Counted from the stretch's first letter, positions 1 through 9,314 are shown. The stretch: 53,538 bases of DNA from Clostridiales bacterium (GCA_024684665.1 JAIKWN010000234.1:1-53538); one strand, 5' to 3'. The notes: generated from the sequence alone by a model not told the origin. A program made the numbers and translations.

Positions 1-66
1 AGGCATACGGACAAACGTGAAATCGGCCTTTTGATGACGCGGGTCGGAGGCGAACAGAATGGTTAA
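1..66 (+). CDS. ABC transporter ATP-binding protein, C-terminal tail (partial)
   Basis: Only the last 21 codons are in the window, in frame from base 1 to a TAA at 64-66. The tail contains REIGLLMT, which resembles the C-terminus of the double-ATPase subunit of BMP-type nucleoside/sugar importers (YufO/NupO, RbsA-like). The stop overlaps the next start (ATG at 59) by 8 nt, so the two genes are translationally coupled, and the two following permeases fit the same system. The ATPase identity is inferred mainly from context, because no nucleotide-binding motif lies within the window. Confidence 0.7.
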   Translation, partial: RHTDKREIGLLMTRVGGEQNG

Positions 67-1165
67 AAACACTGCGCGGGAGCCGCTCCTGCATCTCACC
101 AAGCGCGGACAGCTTCGTTGGTATCAGGTCTGGGCTGTACGGGCCGCGGCCATCTTGCTGTCTCTGCTTCTCTGCGCCCTCATCACCATGGTCATGACAG
201 GCGAAAACCCGCTTTCAATCTACGCTACCGTCTTCAAGGGTTCATTCGGCTCCCCTAGAAAAATCTGGGTGCTCTTGCAGAACATCGCTATGCTCCTTTG
301 CATTTCCCTCGCTGTTACCCCGGCATTCCGCATGCGCTTCTGGAATGTAGGCGGCGAAGGACAGGCTCTCATGGGCTGCCTTGCGGCAGCTGCCTGCATG
401 ATCCTTTTGCGTGACGTGCTCCCCAATTCCGCGATTATCCTCTGTATGGTGATTGCGAGCATTCTGGCTGGCGCCATCTGGGGCGCAATTCCCGCCTTTT
501 TCAAGGCAAAGTGGAACACAAACGAAACTCTCTTCACCCTTATGATGAACTACGTGGCAACACAGCTGGTCGCCTATTACTGCGTCGTTTGGGAATCTCC
601 CAAAGGATCCGGGCAGATCGGCGTCATCAATTCCCGGACGGAGATCGGCTGGCTCCCCGTGGTCGGCGGGCAGAAATATCTGCTCAATGTGATCATCGTC
701 GTGGTTCTCTGCGTGCTCATGTACATCTATCTCGGCTATTCAAAGCACGGCTATGAGATTTCCGTTGTGGGCGAAAGTGAGAAAACCGCCCGCTACGTGG
801 GTATCAAGGTGGATCGCATCATCGTGCGTACCATGCTGCTTTCCGGCGGCCTCTGCGGTGTTGCCGGCCTTCTTCTGGTCGGAAGCACGAATCACACGCT
901 GACCACAACCCTTGTGGGCGGGCGCGGGTTTACCGCGGTCATGGTTTCCTGGCTCGCGAAATTCAACCCCATCTGGATGATCCTGACCAGTTTCCTCATC
1001 GTCTTCCTGGAGCGGGGGGCAGGTGAAATTTCCACCAACTTCGGTCTCAACCAGTCCTTCTCAGATATCCTGACGGGTATCATCCTCTTCTTCATCATCG
1101 GCAGTGAATTCTTCATCAATTACCGCGTACACATCCGCCGCGGCGCGCCAACGGAGGTCAAGTAA
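59..1165 (+). CDS. ABC transporter permease, BPD_transp_2 family (YufP/NupP-like)
   Basis: A 368-residue integral membrane protein with an N-terminal helix at about 28-48 and many further hydrophobic segments. It resembles the first permease of BMP-family importers for nucleosides or simple sugars, which pairs with a second permease and a double ATPase. The stretch VGESEKTARYVGIKV near residue 240 matches the cytoplasmic coupling loop seen in this family (typically GENxxAARYAGI). The start is supported by a GGAGG-like site at about 46-50. The gene overlaps the upstream ATPase tail by 8 nt and the downstream permease at TAATG. The substrate cannot be read from the sequence, and the binding protein (BmpA-like) would lie upstream, outside the window. 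Confidence 0.88.
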   Translation: MVKNTAREPLLHLTKRGQLRWYQVWAVRAAAILLSLLLCALITMVMTGENPLSIYATVFKGSFGSPRKIWVLLQNIAMLLCISLAVTPAFRMRFWNVGGEGQALMGCLAAAACMILLRDVLPNSAIILCMVIASILAGAIWGAIPAFFKAKWNTNETLFTLMMNYVATQLVAYYCVVWESPKGSGQIGVINSRTEIGWLPVVGGQKYLLNVIIVVVLCVLMYIYLGYSKHGYEISVVGESEKTARYVGIKVDRIIVRTMLLSGGLCGVAGLLLVGSTNHTLTTTLVGGRGFTAVMVSWLAKFNPIWMILTSFLIVFLERGAGEISTNFGLNQSFSDILTGIILFFIIGSEFFINYRVHIRRGAPTEVK

Positions 1166-2160
1166 TGTTCGATTTCATTTCCTTTTTCCCGCGCGCCGTG
1201 GTACAGGGCATTCCCCTGCTCTTCGGAAGCACGGGCGAAACACTGACGGAGAAATCCGGCAACCTGAACCTCGGCATCCCCGGCGTCATGTACGTCGGCG
1301 GCATATGCGGCGTCATTGGCGCGTTTCTTCACGAGCAGTCCGTCCCTGCAGGAGCCTCCGTAAACGGCTTCCTTGCGATAGCCATCCCGCTGTGCTCCTG
1401 TCTTTTGGGCAGCCTTCTGATGGGGCTCATTTACTGCTTCCTCACAGTCTCTCTCCGGGCCAACCAGAACGTTACCGGTCTCGCGCTCACGACCTTCGGT
1501 GTAGGAATCGGCAACTTCTTTGGCGGCTCCCTCATTAAGCTTTCCGGGAGTGCTGTTCCCTCCATCGCTCTGTCCGCCACTTCTCAGTACTTCCACCGTC
1601 CGCTTCCCTTCGCGGACCGGCTCGGCTGGTTTGGAAAGCTCTTCCTGTCCTACGGCTTTCTCGCCTATACCGCAATCGTAATCGCCCTTGTGGCCGCATA
1701 TGTTCTTCGGCATACACGGGTTGGGCTGCATTTGCGCGCTGTCGGCGAAAACCCGTATACGGCTGATGCAGCAGGCATCAACGTAGGCCGTTACAAGTAT
1801 GCCGCCACCTGCATCGGAAGCATGATCGCCGGCCTCGGCGGACTTTACTACGTAATGGATTACGCCAGCGGCGTCTGGTCCAACAACGCTTTCGGCGATC
1901 GGGGCTGGCTTGCCATCGCCCTCGTCATCTTCACCATCTGGCGGCCGAACGTTGGCGTATTGTCTTCCATTCTGTTCGGCGGACTTTATATCCTGCATAT
2001 GTACATTCCTTCCGGCATGAATCTCGCCGTCAAGGAGCTGTACAAGATGATCCCCTACGTCGTCACCATCGTCGTGCTTATCATCACCAGCATGCGCAAG
2101 AAGCATGAGAGCCAGCCACCTGCCAGCCTAGGTCTTCCTTATTTCCGGGAGGAGCGGTAA
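1165..2160 (+). CDS. ABC transporter permease, second BPD_transp_2 subunit (YufQ/NupQ-like)
   Basis: A 331-residue polytopic protein. The N-terminal region TGETLTEKSGNLNLG and the later loop VGENPYTADAAGINVGRYK are characteristic of the second permease of BMP-type nucleoside/sugar importers. The loop is the expected site of contact with the ATPase. The start codon overlaps the previous stop (TAATG), and a GGAGG site lies at about 1150-1154. With the preceding two genes it forms one transporter operon that also runs into the YnbB-like gene, 33 nt downstream. Confidence 0.88.
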   Translation: MFDFISFFPRAVVQGIPLLFGSTGETLTEKSGNLNLGIPGVMYVGGICGVIGAFLHEQSVPAGASVNGFLAIAIPLCSCLLGSLLMGLIYCFLTVSLRANQNVTGLALTTFGVGIGNFFGGSLIKLSGSAVPSIALSATSQYFHRPLPFADRLGWFGKLFLSYGFLAYTAIVIALVAAYVLRHTRVGLHLRAVGENPYTADAAGINVGRYKYAATCIGSMIAGLGGLYYVMDYASGVWSNNAFGDRGWLAIALVIFTIWRPNVGVLSSILFGGLYILHMYIPSGMNLAVKELYKMIPYVVTIVVLIITSMRKKHESQPPASLGLPYFREER

Positions 2161-2193
2161 GTGCTGTTTTCAGTCTTTTCTGGAGAATACAAT

Positions 2194-3471
2194 ATGCAGC
2201 AAAACCCATTTTCAACCCTTGGGATCAATGACAGAATCTATATGCTGGGGGCAGCAGCGGAAGAACGCCTGCACGAGAGGTTTGAGGCGATCGACCGGAT
2301 GGCGGAGCGCAATCAAGCAAAAGTTCTCGCTGCCATGCAGAAAAACCGCGTAAGCGCCGCCTGCTTCGCCGCGACCAGCGGTTACGGATACAACGATCTC
2401 GGCAGGGATACATTGGAACGTGTTTATGCCGATACCTTCCATACGGAAGCCGCACTCGTGCGGCCGCAGATCACCTGTGGCACTCATGCGCTTGCCGTTG
2501 GACTCTCCGCCAACCTGAGGCCTGGAGACGAGTTGCTCTCCCCGGTTGGAAGGCCCTACGACACGCTGGAGGAAGTGATCGGAATCCGGGAGAGTCCCTG
2601 TTCCCTCCGGGAATATGGAGTTTCCTATGCGGAGGTTCCGCTTCTTTCGGATGGTTCCCCCGATTATGCAGGAATCCGTGCGGCGATCCGGGAGAATACA
2701 CGACTCGTCACCATTCAGCGCTCCCGAGGCTACGCCACCCGTCCAACGCTCTCCGTTGCGGAAATCGGAAAAATCATCGCCTGCGTCAAATCCGTGCGAC
2801 CGGACATCGTCTGTATGGTGGACAACTGCTATGGCGAGTTCACAGAGGATCAGGAACCCAGCGACGTTGGCGCAGACATGACCATTGGCTCCCTCATCAA
2901 GAATCCAGGTGGCGGCCTCGCTCCCGCCGGCGGCTACATCTGTGGAACGAAGGCCTGTGTGGACCGATGCGCCTACCGCCTCTCCGCGCCCGGTCTGGGG
3001 CAGGAAGTCGGTGCAAATCTGGGTCTTATGACGCAACTGTATCAGGGCTTCTTCCTCTCCCCGACCGTAACATCTGGAGCTCTCAAGGGCGCTATTTTCG
3101 CCGCCTCAATTTACGAAACCCTCGGGTTCCCCGTCTATCCCCCCGCCGCAGAAAAGCGACATGATATCATACAAGCTGTAGCGCTCGGCTCTCCGGAAGC
3201 TATGAGGGCCTTCTGCCTTGGCATTCAAGCTGCGGCACCCGTTGACAGCTATGTGACGCCCGTTCCCTGGGATATGCCGGGATATGACGCACAGGTCATC
3301 ATGGCCGCAGGTGCTTTTATTCAGGGCTCTTCCATTGAACTTTCCGCTGACGGGCCAATCCGGGAACCTTACGCCGTGTATTTCCAGGGCGGCCTCACAT
3401 ACACGCACGCGAAAATCGGCATTCTCATGAGCGTCCAGAAACTTTGGGAGCAAGATCTTATCCGCATCTGA
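2194..3471 (+). CDS. ynbB: PLP-dependent methionine gamma-lyase / aluminum-resistance family protein (YnbB-like)
   Basis: A 425-residue fold-type I PLP enzyme of the family annotated as aluminium resistance protein or methionine gamma-lyase family (B. subtilis YnbB). Visible features are the substrate-side SGYGYNDLGRDTLE region, a glycine-rich turn QITCGTHALAVGL, the cofactor Asp in MVDNCYGEF (about residue 210), and the probable Schiff-base lysine in GSLIKNPGGG (about residue 236). I chose ATG 2194 because TGGAG at 2181-2185 sits 8 nt upstream; an in-frame GTG at 2161 has no such site. The exact reaction is unproven for this family. In Bacillus it neighbours hflX, whereas here hflX is about 50 kb away at the other end of the window. 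Confidence 0.85.
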   Translation: MQQNPFSTLGINDRIYMLGAAAEERLHERFEAIDRMAERNQAKVLAAMQKNRVSAACFAATSGYGYNDLGRDTLERVYADTFHTEAALVRPQITCGTHALAVGLSANLRPGDELLSPVGRPYDTLEEVIGIRESPCSLREYGVSYAEVPLLSDGSPDYAGIRAAIRENTRLVTIQRSRGYATRPTLSVAEIGKIIACVKSVRPDIVCMVDNCYGEFTEDQEPSDVGADMTIGSLIKNPGGGLAPAGGYICGTKACVDRCAYRLSAPGLGQEVGANLGLMTQLYQGFFLSPTVTSGALKGAIFAASIYETLGFPVYPPAAEKRHDIIQAVALGSPEAMRAFCLGIQAAAPVDSYVTPVPWDMPGYDAQVIMAAGAFIQGSSIELSADGPIREPYAVYFQGGLTYTHAKIGILMSVQKLWEQDLIRI

Positions 3472-3504
3472 ACCCAACCGGAAACTCACAGGAACATCTT
3501 GAAG

Positions 3505-3536
3505 CCGCAAGGGCAGCAAGCGCCTTTGCGGTTTTT
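3505..3536 (+). terminator. Rho-independent terminator after the ynbB-like gene
   Basis: The arms 3505-3514 and 3522-3531 pair over 10 bp with one G-U, around a 7-nt loop, and are followed by five T (3532-3536). It lies 34 nt after the stop of the ynbB-like gene and before the polA promoter. Confidence 0.85.
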
Positions 3537-3571
3537 CATGGGCTACGGCGGCTTTCACAAACCCGCTGGCA

Positions 3572-3600
3572 TTGTGATTCCGGCTGAATTGTGATATGAT
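3572..3600 (+). promoter_or_regulatory. Sigma-A-type promoter for polA
   Basis: A -35 box TTGTGA (3572-3577), a 17-nt spacer and a -10 box TATGAT (3595-3600). Transcription would begin near 3607. This places the upstream in-frame ATG codons at 3596 and 3599 inside the -10 box and argues for the GTG at 3635 as the polA start. Confidence 0.65.
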
Positions 3601-3634
3601 GGGCAAAACCGTGACAGAAAGGGAGGCTACATCC

Positions 3635-6196
3635 GTGGAAAAAGCGCGACCTTATATCGTAATCGACGGAAACAGCCTGATGCACCGCGCCTTTTACGCG
3701 CTCCCACTGCTGACAGGCCCGGACGGTGTGTACACAAACGCCGTCTACGGGTTTCTGAATATGCTTCTCAGGGTTGCCGAGGAAGAGAAACCTGAGCGAC
3801 TCTTTGCCGCATTCGATCTCCACGGTCCCACCTTCCGCCATCAGGAATATACGGATTACAAAGCCGGCCGCCGGCCTACACCGCCAGAGCTCCGGCCGCA
3901 ATTTGAGCTGGTTCAGAAATGCCTCTCAGCCATGCGGATCCCAATCCTGACCTGTCCAACCTTCGAGGCGGACGACATTCTGGGAACAGTCTCCGCAGAG
4001 TGCGAACAGAAAGGAATCCCCTGTCTGCTCGTCACGGGCGACCGGGATTCCCTGCAACTGGTATCCGAATCCACAAACGTCCTGTTTACTAAAAAAGGGG
4101 TTACAGAGGTTGCACGCTATACGCCGGATCTCGTTCTTACCGATTTTGGCGTCACGCCGGAGCAGATCCCCGATCTCAAGGGACTGATGGGCGACAGCAG
4201 CGACCACATTCCCGGCGTTCCGGGTATCGGGGAGAAGACGGCTGTAAAGCTCCTCTCCCAATACGGAACGCTGGAAGGAGTCCTCGACCACACAGATGAA
4301 ATAAAGGGAAAGCTGAAAGAGCGTTTGACGGAAGGTGCCGCTTCCGGCATCATGAGCAAGAAGCTTGCAACCATCATCCGGACAGTTCCAATCGATTCCT
4401 CCTTGCTGTTTGAATGCCCTCCGTACGTGTTCTCCGGGGCCGCCCCCATTCTCAAAACCCTCCATATGCAGTCGGTTTTGTCCCGGATTGAAAAAATTGA
4501 GGGAAAGCCAGCTCCGAAATCCGAAGCGGATCCGCAAGGCATCGTCTGGCAGGAATTAAAAACGCTTGTGGAACCGGACGACGTCCGCCAATGGATCCTA
4601 TCCGGGGCGGAAGAAGAAAGCACTGCGTTGACAATCCTTTTGACAGAATACGGATTTTCTCTCGCATTCCCTGACGGTCGGCGGGCGCGCGTTCCCTTCC
4701 GCGAAGGGTTCCTGGGAGAGGGATTCGATCCACCGGATGCGGCAGCACTTCTGCTCTCCTCTCTCAGAGACCGGCAGCGTCTTCTGCTCTGCGATGCAAA
4801 GCGTTTTCTCACAACCCTTGCAGGATGGGGCCTGTTCCCCTCTCTGCTCTATGATGACAGCCGAATCGTTCAGTATCTGCTGCAGCCGCAGCTCGGGAAA
4901 TACGAAACTCCCGTGACAGCGGAAGAACTGACGGAACGGTTCCTTACGGACAAAGTTCATCTTTATGCGCAGGATATGCGCTCGCTGTATGAGGACATCG
5001 AGCTGCCCCTCGTCGAAACCCTGTTTTCCATGGAGCGTGAGGGCTTTCTTGTGGACAGGGAGGAACTTCTCGGGCTCGGAAGACAGTACCGTGAAAAAAT
5101 CGAGGAACTGCGCCAGGATGTTTTTACACTCTGTGGCACAGACTCCTTCAATCTGAACAGCACCCAGCAACTTGGCGAGGTACTGTATCAAAAGCTGGGA
5201 CTTCCGCCCAAAAAGAAAACCTCTCGAGGCTATTCCACCGACGCAGAAGCACTTCAGGCCATCCGGGAGCTTCATCCTGTCATCGACCGCATTCTGCTCT
5301 ACCGCCAGTATACGAAGCTGAACAGCACCTATATAGAAGGCCTGCTCCCTTTGATAGGAAAAGATGGGCGCATCCACACTTGGTTCGATCAGACAATCAC
5401 CGCCACGGGCCGTATCTCCTCCAGCGAGCCAAATCTGCAGAACATACCCGTCCGCACGGGTGTCGGGAAAGAGATCCGGCGCGCGTTTATTGCGAAGGAA
5501 GGATGCGTTCTAGTGGACGCGGATTACTCGCAGATCGAACTTCGCCTCCTCGCGCACCTCTCTGGCGACGCCGCCATGTGCGACGCCTTCAGGCGAGGCC
5601 AGGACATTCACGCCAGAACCGCTTCGGAAGTCTATAATATTCCCATTGAAGAAGTGACGCCGGAGATGCGTTCCCGCTCTAAGGCTGTAAATTTCGGCAT
5701 TGTGTACGGGATCAGCGACTTCGGTCTTGCCGCAAACCTGCACATTTCCCGCAGGGAAGCGGCGGAATTCATTGAGCGCTATTTTGAGCGCTATCCCTCT
5801 GTGCGTGCCTTTATGAATGAGTGCGTCGCCCAAGGAAAGTCGCAGGGATATTCAGTCACGATGTTCGGGCGCAGGCGTCCTCTTCCTGAGCTCTCCTCTT
5901 CCAATTACAACCAAAGGCAGTTCGGAGAGCGGGCAGCGATGAACACACCTGTCCAGGGGGCAGCTGCGGACATCATCAAGATCGCCATGAACAAAGTAAC
6001 CCAGCGCCTTCAGAAAGAAAAACTCCGCGCCAGACTTATCCTTCAAGTGCATGACGAGCTGATCGTTGAGACCCCGCTAGATGAAGAATCAAGAGTCCGT
6101 GAGATTCTCCGCGAGTCCATGGAACAGGCGGCGGACCTTTCCGTCCCTCTGATTGCTGAAATCCACAGCGGCCATTCCTGGGCAGACGTCAAATGA
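3635..6196 (+). CDS. polA: DNA polymerase I
   Basis: An 853-residue family A polymerase. The N-terminal 5' nuclease domain begins with VIDGNSLMHRAFYALP and contains the H3TH region GVPGIGEKTAVKLL. The C-terminal polymerase domain has motif A (DYSQIELRLLAH), motif B (RSKAVNFGIVYG) and motif C (VHDEL). The central 3'-5' exonuclease fold has lost the DxE and other acidic residues, as in Bacillus-type enzymes, so proofreading is probably absent. GTG 3635 is preceded by GGGAGG at 3621-3626 and lies downstream of the predicted transcription start; in-frame ATGs at 3596/3599 do not. It acts in Okazaki-fragment maturation and repair. coaE-SLT follows after 23 nt. Confidence 0.96.
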   Translation: MEKARPYIVIDGNSLMHRAFYALPLLTGPDGVYTNAVYGFLNMLLRVAEEEKPERLFAAFDLHGPTFRHQEYTDYKAGRRPTPPELRPQFELVQKCLSAMRIPILTCPTFEADDILGTVSAECEQKGIPCLLVTGDRDSLQLVSESTNVLFTKKGVTEVARYTPDLVLTDFGVTPEQIPDLKGLMGDSSDHIPGVPGIGEKTAVKLLSQYGTLEGVLDHTDEIKGKLKERLTEGAASGIMSKKLATIIRTVPIDSSLLFECPPYVFSGAAPILKTLHMQSVLSRIEKIEGKPAPKSEADPQGIVWQELKTLVEPDDVRQWILSGAEEESTALTILLTEYGFSLAFPDGRRARVPFREGFLGEGFDPPDAAALLLSSLRDRQRLLLCDAKRFLTTLAGWGLFPSLLYDDSRIVQYLLQPQLGKYETPVTAEELTERFLTDKVHLYAQDMRSLYEDIELPLVETLFSMEREGFLVDREELLGLGRQYREKIEELRQDVFTLCGTDSFNLNSTQQLGEVLYQKLGLPPKKKTSRGYSTDAEALQAIRELHPVIDRILLYRQYTKLNSTYIEGLLPLIGKDGRIHTWFDQTITATGRISSSEPNLQNIPVRTGVGKEIRRAFIAKEGCVLVDADYSQIELRLLAHLSGDAAMCDAFRRGQDIHARTASEVYNIPIEEVTPEMRSRSKAVNFGIVYGISDFGLAANLHISRREAAEFIERYFERYPSVRAFMNECVAQGKSQGYSVTMFGRRRPLPELSSSNYNQRQFGERAAMNTPVQGAAADIIKIAMNKVTQRLQKEKLRARLILQVHDELIVETPLDEESRVREILRESMEQAADLSVPLIAEIHSGHSWADVK

Positions 6197-6219
6197 TGAT
6201 CAAATTACGGAGATGAAGC

Positions 6220-7521
6220 ATGCGAATTGCCATCACCGGATCCATTGCCTGCGGAAAAAGTACGGTGCTTCACCTGCTCCGCGGGCGTGGATATCCGGTC
6301 ATTGATGCAGATGAAGTCTCCCGTGCGCTTACTGCGCCGGGTGGGGAAGCGTTACCCGCTATCCGGGCAGCGTTTGGAGTGGATGTTTTTTCGGGAGAAG
6401 AACTGAACCGGAAAGCGCTAGCTGCCATCGTTTTTTCTAATCCTGCCGAAAGAGAAAGACTGGAGTCCATTCTCCACCCTATGATTCGGGAAAAGATCCG
6501 GGACTTTCTTGCAGAATTTGACGGGGATCGGCCTGTGTTCGCAGAGGTCCCTCTTCTGTACGAGTGCGGCTGGGAAAACGATTACGACGCAGTTTGGGTC
6601 ACAAGCGCGCCGGAAGAAGTCCGGATCGAACGCCTATCCACAAGGGACGGTCTTTCCCGTGAAGATGCCCTTAAGCGAATCCGCGCCCAGATGCCTCTCG
6701 AGGAAAAAGAGCGTCAGGCGGACGTCGTCATTTCTACTGGCTGTCCGCTATCAGAGACTGAAAATCAGCTGGACGAAATGCTTTCTTCTCTGTCCGAGCG
6801 CAACAAACACTCCCCAGAAAAGCAGAAATCCGGCAGATCTCATCTCGCCGCATTTTCTTCCCTGCCCGTACCCATTCGCATCCTCCTCGCTGCCGCGCTA
6901 TCCACTCTTCTCCTCACCGCTATGGTTCTTCTTCTCAGGGATTACAGCGCCCGCCTGGAAATCCGTCGACAAATGGAACTGGAAGCGGCAGAACGCGCTT
7001 CTCATCCACTGTACTATGAAGAGTTCATCCGGCGCGCTTCGGAAGAAAACGGGCTCGATCCTGCGCTGGTTTCTGCGGTCATTCTCTGCGAATCAAGCTT
7101 TCACCCTGATGCAGTTAGCCGTCTGGGCGCAAGGGGCCTCATGCAAATCATGGAGGATACCGCGGGCTGGATCGCTCATCGCCTGAACGAAGACACCAGC
7201 TATACCTTCGACAGGATGTTCGATCCGGAAACTAGCATTCGCTATGGCACCTGGTATCTGGGGTATCTTTCCCGGCGCTTCGGCGCGGATCCCAAAAAAA
7301 TCATCTGCGCTTATCACGCGGGGCAGGGAAACGTGGACAGCTGGCTTCAAAACGCACAGAACAGCAGCGACGGAGTCACGCTCGACAAAATCCCAACCAA
7401 AGATACGGAGCAGTATTATAACCGCGTCATCGATGCTGCCGAGGTCTACAGACGATACTACTTCCCAGTCGAATCTGCATCTGGCGATCCCATGCCTGAA
7501 TCCGCGACAGCAGGAGTCTGA
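6220..7521 (+). CDS. coaE: Fusion: dephospho-CoA kinase - transmembrane helix - SLT lytic transglycosylase
   Basis: A 433-residue protein with two unrelated enzymes in one frame. Residues 1-about 190 are CoaE, which phosphorylates dephospho-CoA in the last step of CoA synthesis: P-loop GSIACGKST (7-15), IDADEVSR (28-35), LHPMIR (85-90), EVPLLYECGW (109-118). A polar linker (about 193-218, with K/R) leads to a hydrophobic helix (219-239), and then an SLT domain with ES at 291-292, GLMQI (306-310) and AYHAGQGNV (364-372), the family's catalytic Glu and signature motifs. The charge pattern predicts CoaE inside and SLT outside the membrane. Separate adjacent coaE and SLT genes after polA are common in Clostridia. 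The start is ATG 6220 with CGGAG upstream. I see no strong internal start for the SLT half. Confidence 0.9.
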   Translation: MRIAITGSIACGKSTVLHLLRGRGYPVIDADEVSRALTAPGGEALPAIRAAFGVDVFSGEELNRKALAAIVFSNPAERERLESILHPMIREKIRDFLAEFDGDRPVFAEVPLLYECGWENDYDAVWVTSAPEEVRIERLSTRDGLSREDALKRIRAQMPLEEKERQADVVISTGCPLSETENQLDEMLSSLSERNKHSPEKQKSGRSHLAAFSSLPVPIRILLAAALSTLLLTAMVLLLRDYSARLEIRRQMELEAAERASHPLYYEEFIRRASEENGLDPALVSAVILCESSFHPDAVSRLGARGLMQIMEDTAGWIAHRLNEDTSYTFDRMFDPETSIRYGTWYLGYLSRRFGADPKKIICAYHAGQGNVDSWLQNAQNSSDGVTLDKIPTKDTEQYYNRVIDAAEVYRRYYFPVESASGDPMPESATAGV

Positions 7522-7523
7522 AT

Positions 7524-9089
7524 ATGCTGAAACGATCCTTTTTTCTCTTTCTTAGTCTTTGTATGATGATCTGCGCCTCATCCGTAGCGCAGACTTCCTC
7601 CTTGCAGCTCGGCATCGTCGCCACAAGCGACGTTACGCTCAGGCCGCTTCAGCTGAACCAGCGCGACGTAGTTTCCGTTCTGAATCTCGTTTATGAGGGG
7701 CTTTTTACGGTCGATGACAACTATCTGCCACAGCCATGCCTCGCTTCCTCCTATGAGTTTACGAACGAGGGGCGTCGGCTGATCGTTACCCTTCGTGACG
7801 ACATCTCCTTTCACAGCGGGAAAAGGCTCACAGCCGCAGACGTCGTTGCAACGCTGGATGCCATGTACGAGCTCTCGGGATTTGACAGGGATCTTAATTC
7901 CACCGTTCCTCTTTCCGAGCGTGGCCTCTATTACTCGACGTTTTATTCGATCCGCAGCTGGTCCTCTCAGGACGACAATCATATCCTGTTTAATCTGCGC
8001 CGGACCAGCTATGGCTCGCTGTACGCACTGACCTTCCCGATCCTCCCGTACAACGAGATAGACAGTGAGATGCCTTCCGGAACCGGGCCCTACCGGTATG
8101 ACGGCTACGAGCAGGGGAGCAGCATCTGGCTAACGGTCAACCCGAACTGGTGGAAGCGTACCCCTCAGATCCGCAACATCCGTGCAAGCATCTACAAGGA
8201 TTCCGAGAAGGTTCTCGCCGCTTTCGATCAGCGGGAAGTGGACGTCGCAACAACCCGATCCATCAACGCATCCCGCTATTCCGGCTCGCTGAATTCTTTT
8301 TCCATGATTGCGCGTTCGCGTCAGCTGGAAGTCCTCCTGGTGAACCGGGCCAACGGTCTTTTCCAAAGCGACGACAATGGCACAAACCTAGTGCGTGAAG
8401 CGGTCTATTACGCCATCGACCGTTCAACCCTTATCAATTCCATTTATCAGGGAATGGCAACCGTCGCTTATTCTCCGATTCCCTCCGGAACATGGCTCTC
8501 CGACGAAACGATCGCAAGGGACGTATATGATCCGCTGATGGCTGCCTCCCTACTGGATCGGGCCGGATGGAAGCTCGCGGACAATGGGAAGCGTTATAAA
8601 AACGGGCAGTCAATGCCCTATCTGTACCTTCTTGTGTACGACGAGCCGGGCTCCATGGTTCGCACCAACGCCGCCAACAAAATTCGGGAACAGCTAGAAG
8701 CCGTAGGATTCAGTGTCACGGTCAACACGCGAACGTTGGATTTTGTTACGACCAAATTGCGCAGCGGTGACTTTTCGATCGCCCTGTGCGCATTCAATTT
8801 CGACATCGGTCCGGATCCCGGCTTTACGATCACCTCAACCGGTTCCTGCAATTATACGCGCTACCGTTCCAAAGAGATGAACGATCTCCACAGCGTACTG
8901 CGCACTTCATGGACTCAGGATGGATACCGGAACGCGATGCTGACCATCCAGAAGAAATTCTCGGACGATATACCCTACATTCCCCTCTACTGGCGCAGCA
9001 GCGCTCTCCTGTCCCGTTCTGCTTTCACCAACGTGCGGGACATCCGTGAGCTAGAGCTGTTCAGGGGCGTCGAATCCTTCACGGACTGA
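7524..9089 (+). CDS. Extracellular solute-binding protein, family 5 (oligopeptide type), orphan
   Basis: A 521-residue SBP_bac_5-type protein. After a signal peptide (about residues 1-22, likely cut near SSVA/QT) come the family features DVVSVLNLVYEGL, the DDISFHSGKRLTAADVV segment, and GTGPYRYDGYEQG. Such proteins bind peptides, nickel or opine-like ligands for ABC import. No cysteine fits a lipobox: C13 and C17 lack the required small residue before them. No permease or ATPase gene is nearby. It starts 2 nt after coaE-SLT, with AGGAG at about 7511-7515, so it is co-transcribed with a membrane-bound cell-wall lyase. Sensing or capture of muropeptides is conceivable but unproven. Confidence 0.85.
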   Translation: MLKRSFFLFLSLCMMICASSVAQTSSLQLGIVATSDVTLRPLQLNQRDVVSVLNLVYEGLFTVDDNYLPQPCLASSYEFTNEGRRLIVTLRDDISFHSGKRLTAADVVATLDAMYELSGFDRDLNSTVPLSERGLYYSTFYSIRSWSSQDDNHILFNLRRTSYGSLYALTFPILPYNEIDSEMPSGTGPYRYDGYEQGSSIWLTVNPNWWKRTPQIRNIRASIYKDSEKVLAAFDQREVDVATTRSINASRYSGSLNSFSMIARSRQLEVLLVNRANGLFQSDDNGTNLVREAVYYAIDRSTLINSIYQGMATVAYSPIPSGTWLSDETIARDVYDPLMAASLLDRAGWKLADNGKRYKNGQSMPYLYLLVYDEPGSMVRTNAANKIREQLEAVGFSVTVNTRTLDFVTTKLRSGDFSIALCAFNFDIGPDPGFTITSTGSCNYTRYRSKEMNDLHSVLRTSWTQDGYRNAMLTIQKKFSDDIPYIPLYWRSSALLSRSAFTNVRDIRELELFRGVESFTD

Positions 9090-9144
9090 AAAGCGACGTA
9101 CTTCAAGGCAAAACAAACCTTCCGGCATATGTCATGCTTTTCAG
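9086..9144 (+). repeat. Inverted repeat overlapping the SBP stop codon
   Basis: CTGAAAAGC at 9086-9094 and GCTTTTCAG at 9136-9144 are perfect 9-bp arms, with a further AAGG/CCTT pair inside. The left arm covers the stop codon of the binding protein. No T-run follows, so it is a poor terminator but may form a stable 3' RNA structure. In the rest of the 9090-9314 gap I see no gene or recognised regulatory RNA. Confidence 0.45.
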
Positions 9145-9314
9145 GCCAGCGGAGTAGCAGTTTCCATTTCTCCTGAACAGGATTCCTCGGCACTAATTTC
9201 AATAGGAGTGATCCAGGTAAAAAGACTTTCCGCGTCTCAGTCCTTTATCTTTCTCCTTCCTGTATCCACTTCACTCTGTTCATTTGCAAAAATCACAGCC
9301 ATGAGGAGGCTTAT

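Noticed and set aside
1120..2106. 328-codon minus-strand open frame opposite the second permease
   Set aside because: Antisense to a clear transporter gene, with a composition unlike a membrane or soluble family.
9090..9314. Possible small gene or riboswitch in the gap before lgt
   Set aside because: A GTG-led frame with a GGAG-like site near 9205 runs into lgt in a different frame and resembles nothing; no riboswitch core could be recognised.
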